From NCBI GenBank assembly GCA_024683455.1, contig JAIKYE010000080.1, positions 1 through 48,133 on the forward strand: a DNA stretch of 48,133 bases, read 5' to 3'. The DNA is from Bacteroidaceae bacterium. Its GTDB lineage: Bacteria > Bacteroidota > Bacteroidia > Bacteroidales > Bacteroidaceae. Positions 42,407 through 48,133 of the stretch are shown here, piece after piece (the stretch's first letter is position 1; each line of letters begins with the position of its first letter). A program made the translations under genes and the position numbers. A model generated the notes under the pieces. The model had not been told where the DNA came from. It saw only the letters and a list, made by a program, of their open reading frames with translations, and did no database searches.

Positions 42407-42883
42407 ATGCGTAAAGCAAAACCAAAAAAGCGTATCATCCTTCCAGATCCCGTATTCGGTGACGTGAAGGTGTCAAAGTTCGTAAATCATTTGATGTACG
42501 ACGGCAAGAAGACTATCTCTTATGAGATTTTCTACAATGCACTTGAGATTGTTAAGGCCAAGATGGCTAGTGAAGAGAAGGAACCTCTGACTATTTGGAA
42601 AGAGGCTTTGGACAAGATCACTCCTCAGGTAGAGGTTAAGAGCCGCCGTATCGGTGGTGCTACTTTCCAGGTTCCTACAGAAATTCGTCCCGACCGTAAG
42701 GAGAGCGTTTCTATGAAGAATATGATTGCCTTCGCTCGTAAGCGTGGTGGTAAGACCATGGCTGATAAGTTGGCAGCTGAAATCATGGATGCTTACAACG
42801 AGCAGGGTGGTGCTTTCAAGCGTAAGGAGGATATGCACCGTATGGCTGAAGCTAACCGTGCATTCGCACACTTCCGCTTCTAA
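42407..42883 (+). CDS. rpsG: 30S ribosomal protein S7
   Basis: This 158-residue protein nucleates assembly of the 30S head. It starts [19 protein letters not shown] and has the typical [24 protein letters not shown] and FAHFRF ending. It lies 107 bases after rpsL, in the standard str-operon order. S7 represses this operon in E. coli, but no matching RNA structure was confirmed here. Confidence 0.98.
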   Translation: MRKAKPKKRIILPDPVFGDVKVSKFVNHLMYDGKKTISYEIFYNALEIVKAKMASEEKEPLTIWKEALDKITPQVEVKSRRIGGATFQVPTEIRPDRKESVSMKNMIAFARKRGGKTMADKLAAEIMDAYNEQGGAFKRKEDMHRMAEANRAFAHFRF

Positions 42884-42914
42884 TCACAAAAGATTCATTT
42901 CAAGATAACGAAAA

Positions 42915-45035
42915 ATGGCAAAACAAGATCTTTACTTGACCCGTAACTTTGGTATTATGGCTCATATTGATGCCGGTAAGACCACTACTTCAGAGCGTAT
43001 ATTGTTCTATACGGGTAAGACACATAAGATTGGTGAGGTGCACGAAGGTGCTGCTACCATGGACTGGATGGAGCAGGAGCAGGAGCGTGGTATTACTATT
43101 ACCTCTGCTGCTACAACTGCTTACTGGAACTATAATGGTAACAAGTATAAGTTCAATCTGATTGACACTCCGGGACACGTTGACTTTACTGCTGAGGTAG
43201 AGCGTTCATTGCGTGTATTGGACGGTGCCGTTGCTGCCTACTGTGCTGTAGGTGGTGTTGAGCCTCAGTCTGAGACCGTTTGGCGTCAGGCAGACAAGTA
43301 CAATGTACCCCGTATGGGTTATGTGAACAAGATGGACCGTTCTGGCGCAGACTTCTTCGAGGTCGTTCGTCAGATGAAGGAAGTTTTGGGTGCTAATCCT
43401 GCAGTTCTTGCTGTGCCCATCGGTGCAGAGGAGAACTTCAAGGGTATCGTTGACCTTATCAAGATGAAGGCTATTCTGTGGCACGATGAGACCATGGGTG
43501 CAGAGTATGATATCGAGGATATCCCTGCAGACTTGGTTGACGAGTGCAATGAGTGGCGTAATAAGCTGGTTGAGCAGGCTGCTGAGCAGGATGAGGCCTT
43601 GATGGAGAAGTTCTTCGAGGATCCCGATAGCATCACAGAGGAGGAGCTGATCGCAGCTATCCGTAAGGGTACTCTGGATCTGACTCTGACTCCTATGACC
43701 TGTGGTTCTTCATTTAAGAACAAGGGTGTACAGACATTGCTTGACTATGTATGTATGTTCCTTCCCTCTCCTCTGGATACTCCTGTTATCAAGGGTACCA
43801 ATCCTGAGACTGGTGAGGAAGAGGATCGTACTCCCAGCGAGGATGATCATACTGCAGCTCTTGCATTTAAGATTGCTACCGACCCATATGTTGGTCGTTT
43901 GACTTTCTTCCGTGTATATTCTGGTAAGATTGAAGCTGGTTCTTACGTTTACAATGTTCGTTCTGGTAAGAAGGAGCGTGTAAGCCGTATTTTCCAGATG
44001 CACTCTAACCACCAGAACCCCGTAGAGGTAATTAGCGCTGGTGATATCGGTGCCGGTGTAGGTTTCAAGGATATCCGTACTGGTGATACCTTGGTTGACG
44101 ATGATGCACATCCTTTGCAGCTGGAGTCTATGGACTTCCCCGATCCCGTTATCGGTATCGCTGTAGAACCCAAGACTCAGAAAGACCTCGACAAGTTGTC
44201 TAACGGTTTGGCTAAGTTGGCCGAGGAGGATCCTACCTTCACCGTTAAGACTGACGAGCAGACTGGTCAGACCGTTATCAGCGGTATGGGTGAGCTTCAC
44301 TTGGATATTATTATCGACCGTCTGAAGCGTGAGTTCAAGGTTGAGTGTAACCAGGGTAAGCCTCAGGTTAACTACAAGGAGGCTATTACCACTACAGTTA
44401 ATCACCGTGAGGTTTATAAGAAGCAGTCTGGTGGTCGTGGTAAGTTCGCAGACATCATTGTTAATGTTGGTCCCGTTGATGAGGATTACAAGGAAGGTGG
44501 TCTGCAGTTTATCAACAGCGTAACTGGTGGTAACATTCCTAAGGAGTTCATCCCATCTGTACAGAAGGGCTTTGAGGCTGCTATGAAGAATGGTGTGCTG
44601 GGTGGCTTCCCTATGGATAGCCTGAAGGTTGAGTTGCAGGATGGTAGCTTCCACCCCGTTGACTCTGACCAGTTGTCATTCGAATTGGCTGCTCAGATGG
44701 CTTACAAGGCTTGCTGTGCTAAGGCTAAGCCCGTATTGATGGAGCCCATCATGAAGTTGGAGGTTGTTACTCCCGAAGAGAACATGGGTGATGTAATTGG
44801 TGACTTGAACAAGCGTCGTGGTCAGGTTGAGGGTATGGATACCACTCGTTCTGGTGCCCGTCTGGTTAAGGCTATGGTTCCCCTGGCAGAGATGTTTGGT
44901 TATGTTACTGCATTGCGTACCATTACCTCTGGTCGTGCTACAAGTTCAATGACCTATGACCACCATGCTCCTGTAAGCAGCAGTATCGCTAAGGCTGTAT
45001 TGGAGGAGATTAAGGGTCGCGTTGATTTGGTATAA
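42915..45035 (+). CDS. fusA: Elongation factor G
   Basis: This 706-residue GTPase drives translocation of the ribosome along mRNA. The G motifs are [38 protein letters not shown] and [10 protein letters not shown]. Domains II-V follow, with the usual C-terminal [25 protein letters not shown]. Length and operon position (31 bases after rpsG) indicate the housekeeping EF-G, not a resistance-type paralogue. A tuf gene does not follow, as is common in Bacteroidetes. Confidence 0.98.
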   Translation: MAKQDLYLTRNFGIMAHIDAGKTTTSERILFYTGKTHKIGEVHEGAATMDWMEQEQERGITITSAATTAYWNYNGNKYKFNLIDTPGHVDFTAEVERSLRVLDGAVAAYCAVGGVEPQSETVWRQADKYNVPRMGYVNKMDRSGADFFEVVRQMKEVLGANPAVLAVPIGAEENFKGIVDLIKMKAILWHDETMGAEYDIEDIPADLVDECNEWRNKLVEQAAEQDEALMEKFFEDPDSITEEELIAAIRKGTLDLTLTPMTCGSSFKNKGVQTLLDYVCMFLPSPLDTPVIKGTNPETGEEEDRTPSEDDHTAALAFKIATDPYVGRLTFFRVYSGKIEAGSYVYNVRSGKKERVSRIFQMHSNHQNPVEVISAGDIGAGVGFKDIRTGDTLVDDDAHPLQLESMDFPDPVIGIAVEPKTQKDLDKLSNGLAKLAEEDPTFTVKTDEQTGQTVISGMGELHLDIIIDRLKREFKVECNQGKPQVNYKEAITTTVNHREVYKKQSGGRGKFADIIVNVGPVDEDYKEGGLQFINSVTGGNIPKEFIPSVQKGFEAAMKNGVLGGFPMDSLKVELQDGSFHPVDSDQLSFELAAQMAYKACCAKAKPVLMEPIMKLEVVTPEENMGDVIGDLNKRRGQVEGMDTTRSGARLVKAMVPLAEMFGYVTALRTITSGRATSSMTYDHHAPVSSSIAKAVLEEIKGRVDLV

Positions 45036-45105
45036 TAATGAGTTACCGCCGAGCAAATGACTCTTTGGCGGCACTCTTTTAATTAATAATGATAAAAATA
45101 CTATT

Positions 45106-45411
45106 ATGAGTCAGAAAATTAGAATTAAGCTGAAGTCTTATGATCACAACTTGGTAGATAAGTCTGCTGAGAAGATTGTTAAGACTGTGAAGGTAACTGG
45201 CGCTATTGTTAGCGGTCCTATACCCCTTCCTACCCGTAAGAGAATCTTTACTGTTAACCGCTCTACCTTCGTTAACAAGAAGAGCCGTGAGCAGTTTGAG
45301 TTGAGTTCATACAAGCGTCTGATTGACATCTATAGCTCTACAGAAAAGACTGTTGATGCATTGATGAAGTTGGAACTCCCCAGCGGTGTAGAGGTTGAGA
45401 TTAAGGTGTAA
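45106..45411 (+). CDS. rpsJ: 30S ribosomal protein S10
   Basis: This 101-residue 30S head protein is also the NusE antitermination factor. It begins [27 protein letters not shown] and has [29 protein letters not shown], as in other S10s. It is last in the rpsL-rpsG-fusA-rpsJ unit and is followed by a strong terminator, which separates it from the rplC genes it heads in E. coli. Confidence 0.98.
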   Translation: MSQKIRIKLKSYDHNLVDKSAEKIVKTVKVTGAIVSGPIPLPTRKRIFTVNRSTFVNKKSREQFELSSYKRLIDIYSSTEKTVDALMKLELPSGVEVEIKV

Positions 45412-45435
45412 TCTCTCAGAACTGTTTTAATATAT

Positions 45436-45476
45436 GTCGCGTCTTGGATGTATTTTCTAAGGCGCGACTTTTTTTT
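45436..45476 (+). terminator. Strong terminator between rpsJ and rplC
   Basis: GTCGCGTCTT (45436-45445) pairs with AAGGCGCGAC (45459-45468) with one G-T pair, followed directly by T8. Confidence 0.9.
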
Positions 45477-45569
45477 ATGCAGATTGCGATATATTAAGCT
45501 TCAGATTTTACCCTTTAAAATACTTTAACTTTATTTAACAGCATAATAATGCAAAAATAGCCCATAAAT

Positions 45570-45601
45570 ATTGTGGGGAATAAATAAAATATCTAACTTT
45601 G
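45570..45601 (+). promoter_or_regulatory. Promoter of the rplC-rplD-rplW-rplB operon
   Basis: ATTG (45570-45573), 20 bases, TAACTTTG (45594-45601) is a good Bacteroidetes promoter. The leader of about 150 bases to rplC contains a copy of the CT/GA-rich repeat (45660-45692). No other gene is seen in the 345-base gap 45412-45756. Confidence 0.75.
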
Positions 45602-45756
45602 CAACCGCAAAAGGCAATGTTGCGCTGGTTTTTACTATTCAACTTGCTGAAATGGAAGGCTTTAGCCCCTTTGAGGAGGGAGTTTAAGGGTTGCCATTAT
45701 GCGCGTGTAAATAAGTAAGATAGTTATATATACATTATTAATATTATTAATTAGAA

Positions 45757-46374
45757 ATGCCAGGATTAATTGGAAAGAAAATCGGAATGACTTCCGTGTT
45801 CAGTGCCGAGGGTAAGAATGTACCATGCACTGTTATCGAATTGGGTCCTTGTGTTGTTACTCAGATCAAGAGCGTAGAGAAGGACGGTTACAATGCCGTT
45901 CAGCTTGGCTACGAAGATGCCAAGGAGAAGAATACTACTGCTCCTATGATGGGCCACTTCAAGAAGGCTGGAGTAACTCCCAAGAGACACTTGGCCGAGT
46001 TCGCAAATTTTGATCAGGAACTGAATCTGGGTGACACTGTCACTGTAGATATGTTCGCTGACTGTAGTTTTGTTGATGTGATTGCCACAAGTAAGGGTAA
46101 AGGATTCCAGGGTGTTGTAAAGCGTCACGGTTTCGGCGGTGTAGGTCAGTCTACTCACGGCCAGGACGACCGTCTGCGTAAGCCCGGTTCTATCGGTGCC
46201 TGTTCATATCCCGCAAAGGTATTCAAGGGTATGCGTATGGGCGGCCAGATGGGTAACGAGAGAGTTACTACACACAACTTGCAAGTGTTAAAGGTGATTC
46301 CTGAGCACAACCTGCTGTTGATCAAGGGTAGTGTTCCAGGTTACAAAGGTTCAATCGTTAGTGTTATCAAGTAA
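45757..46374 (+). CDS. rplC: 50S ribosomal protein L3
   Basis: This 205-residue early-assembly protein near the peptidyl transferase centre begins [28 protein letters not shown]. It has the hallmark [15 protein letters not shown] and [33 protein letters not shown]. It is the first gene of the new operon after the promoter at 45570-45601. Its stop overlaps the rplD start by one base (TAATG). Confidence 0.98.
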   Translation: MPGLIGKKIGMTSVFSAEGKNVPCTVIELGPCVVTQIKSVEKDGYNAVQLGYEDAKEKNTTAPMMGHFKKAGVTPKRHLAEFANFDQELNLGDTVTVDMFADCSFVDVIATSKGKGFQGVVKRHGFGGVGQSTHGQDDRLRKPGSIGACSYPAKVFKGMRMGGQMGNERVTTHNLQVLKVIPEHNLLLIKGSVPGYKGSIVSVIK

Positions 46375-47003
46375 TGGAAATTAGTGTATTGAATATAAAG
46401 GGTCAGGAAACTGGTCGTAAGGTTTCTCTGAACGATGCGATCTACGCTATTGAACCCAACGATCACGCAATCTACCTGGACGTTAAGTTGCTGATGGCAA
46501 ACCAGCGTCAGGGTACTGCAAAGTCAAAGGAGAGAAGCGAAATTAGTGGTTCAACTCGTAAACTGGGTCGCCAGAAAGGTGGTGGCGGTGCTCGCCGCGG
46601 TGACATCAACTCACCTGTATTGGTAGGTGGTGGTCGTGTATTCGGCCCCCAGCCTCGTGACTATGGCTTCAAGCTGAACAAGAAGGTTCGTCAGTTGGCT
46701 CGTAAGTCTGCTCTGGCTTACAAGGCTCAGGAGAACGCTATCGTTGTTGTTGAGGACTTCACTTTGGAAGCTCCCAAGACCAAGTCAATGATTGAGATCA
46801 TTAATAATCTTAAAGTTAATGGCAAGAAGAGCCTCTTCGTTACCCCCGGTACAGATAAGACCGTTTATCTGTCTGCCCGTAACCTGGAGCGCGTGAACGT
46901 TACAGCCGCTAATGCACTGAACACCTACAATGTTCTGAATGCTGACGTTATGGTTGTAGCTGAGAGCGCACTGAATGTTATTGACGCAAACTTAACCAAA
47001 TAA
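46374..47003 (+). CDS. rplD: 50S ribosomal protein L4
   Basis: This 209-residue exit-tunnel protein has the conserved tunnel-loop region [56 protein letters not shown]. It is translationally coupled to rplC through the overlapping TAATG. L4 regulates this operon in E. coli; whether it does so here is not shown by the sequence. Confidence 0.98.
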   Translation: MEISVLNIKGQETGRKVSLNDAIYAIEPNDHAIYLDVKLLMANQRQGTAKSKERSEISGSTRKLGRQKGGGGARRGDINSPVLVGGGRVFGPQPRDYGFKLNKKVRQLARKSALAYKAQENAIVVVEDFTLEAPKTKSMIEIINNLKVNGKKSLFVTPGTDKTVYLSARNLERVNVTAANALNTYNVLNADVMVVAESALNVIDANLTK

Positions 47004-47018
47004 GGAGTCAGAACAACT

Positions 47019-47309
47019 ATGGCATACATTATTAAACCATTGGTCACTGAGAAGATGACCGCTATCACAGAGAAGCAGAACAAGTTCGGCTTCATTGTGC
47101 GTCCTGACGCTAACAAGATTGAGATCAAGAAAGAGGTAGAGGCTCAGTACAATGTTACTGTTACCGACGTAAATACCTGTGTATATGCTGGTAAGAACAA
47201 GAGCCGTTATACCCGCTCTGGTCTGCTGAAGGGTCGTACAAACGCCTTTAAGAAGGCTATTGTAACCTTGAAGGAAGGCGATGTAATTGATTTTTATAGC
47301 AACATTTAA
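47019..47309 (+). CDS. rplW: 50S ribosomal protein L23
   Basis: This 96-residue exit-port protein binds trigger factor and the signal recognition particle. The start [41 protein letters not shown] and the core [25 protein letters not shown] fit L23. It lies 15 bases after rplD. Confidence 0.97.
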   Translation: MAYIIKPLVTEKMTAITEKQNKFGFIVRPDANKIEIKKEVEAQYNVTVTDVNTCVYAGKNKSRYTRSGLLKGRTNAFKKAIVTLKEGDVIDFYSNI

Positions 47310-47314
47310 TAGAA

Positions 47315-48133
47315 ATGGCAGTACGTAAATTTAAGCCCACAACACCGGGCCAAAGACACAAGATTATAGGTACCTTCGAAGAGATTACTGCATCGGTACC
47401 TGAGAAGTCTCTCGTTTGTGGTAAGCGTAGCAGCGGTGGTCGCAACAATGTTGGTAAGATGACCATGCGCTACATTGGTGGCGGACATAAGCAGAAGTTC
47501 CGTTTCATCGATTTCAAGCGTGAGAAGGATGGTGTTCCAGCAATTGTAAAGACAATCGAGTATGATCCTAACCGTTCAGCTCGTATCGCGCTTCTTTACT
47601 ATGCTGATGGTGAAAAACGTTATATTATTGCTCCCAACGGCTTGACAGTAGGTGCCACTGTGATGAGTGGTGCAGAGGCTGCTCCCGAGGTAGGTAATGC
47701 TCTGCCCTTGCAGAACATCCCCGTCGGTACTGTTATACACAACATCGAGCTCCGTCCCGGTCAGGGCGCTCTCCTTGTTCGTTCCGCTGGTAACTTTGCT
47801 CAGTTGACTTCTCGTGAGGGTCGTTACTGTGTTATCAAATTGCCTTCTGGCGAGACTCGTCAGATCCTCAGTGCCTGCAAGGCTACTGTAGGTAGCGTTG
47901 GTAACTCTGATCACGCTCTGGAAAGCTCTGGTAAGGCAGGTCGTTCACGTTGGATGGGCCGTCGTCCTCACAACCGTGGTGTAGTTATGAACCCCCACGA
48001 TCATCCCATGGGTGGTGGTGAAGGACGTCAGTCTGGAGGTCATCCTCGTTCACGTAAGGGCTTGTACGCTAAGGGTCTCAAGACTCGTGCTCCTAAGAAG
48101 CAGTCCAACAAGTATATTATCGAGAGATGTAAT
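47315..48133 (+). CDS. rplB: 50S ribosomal protein L2 (3' end outside the window)
   Basis: This is the first 273 codons of the L2 gene, open to the window edge. It has [57 protein letters not shown] and the C-terminal [21 protein letters not shown], which contains the conserved His near the peptidyl transferase centre. Bacterial L2 is about 274-276 residues long, so only the last one to three codons and the stop are missing. It starts 6 bases after rplW. Confidence 0.97.
   Translation, partial: MAVRKFKPTTPGQRHKIIGTFEEITASVPEKSLVCGKRSSGGRNNVGKMTMRYIGGGHKQKFRFIDFKREKDGVPAIVKTIEYDPNRSARIALLYYADGEKRYIIAPNGLTVGATVMSGAEAAPEVGNALPLQNIPVGTVIHNIELRPGQGALLVRSAGNFAQLTSREGRYCVIKLPSGETRQILSACKATVGSVGNSDHALESSGKAGRSRWMGRRPHNRGVVMNPHDHPMGGGEGRQSGGHPRSRKGLYAKGLKTRAPKKQSNKYIIERCN

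Overview
The window looks like a chromosome segment from a Bacteroidales bacterium, most like Prevotella or a close relative. The grounds are promoters of the Bacteroidetes type (TTTG, about 19-20 bases, then TAnnTTTG), a spirochaete/chlamydia-style V-type ATPase with a DUF2764 subunit, fimbrillin-like lipoproteins with DUF3575 and DUF5119 partners, an OMP_b-brl_3 type outer-membrane protein, and the gene order rpsL-rpsG-fusA-rpsJ-rplC. No tRNA, rRNA, CRISPR array or transposase was recognised.

Layout. 1-1700: fabF and acpP (minus strand) with a terminator and a promoter. 1.9-4.0 kb: a full-length DsbD-type thiol reductase. 4.1-16.9 kb: V-ATPase genes E, DUF2764, A, B, then D, I, K. A terminator after B and a three-gene minus-strand polysaccharide cassette (acyltransferase, acyltransferase-glycosyltransferase fusion, flippase) split the ATPase genes into two transcription units. 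17.1-20.0 kb: an outer-membrane beta-barrel protein with an RGG-rich tail. 20.2-23.6 kb: rpsO, an S23-like four-helix-bundle gene flanked by complementary repeats, and a YfhO membrane protein. 23.6-24.0 kb: a gene-free stretch with a long imperfect palindrome.

24.0-39.5 kb is a minus-strand cell-surface locus. In transcription order it holds an OmpA/DUF3575-type protein (frameshifted at a T8 tract), a DUF5119-type lipoprotein, four fimbrillin-like proteins (one frameshifted at a 7-base repeat), and a 1913-residue exported protein of about 37 glycine-rich repeats. Four of these genes start with the same leader cassette, although their mature proteins differ. 39.7-41.7 kb: a CBM9-like protein and a secreted esterase from back-to-back promoters, plus a small lipoprotein. 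41.9 kb to the end: rpsL, rpsG, fusA, rpsJ, a strong terminator, a new promoter, then rplC, rplD, rplW and rplB, which runs off the window.

Two themes go beyond routine annotation. First, the surface locus has two separate frameshifts, both at simple repeats of a kind that slips (a heptamer and T8), so it may be phase-variable. Second, several families of short dispersed repeats fill the spacers and also lie in frame inside genes. They form N-termini, loops, a domain-fusion linker and the hydrophobic cores of signal peptides.
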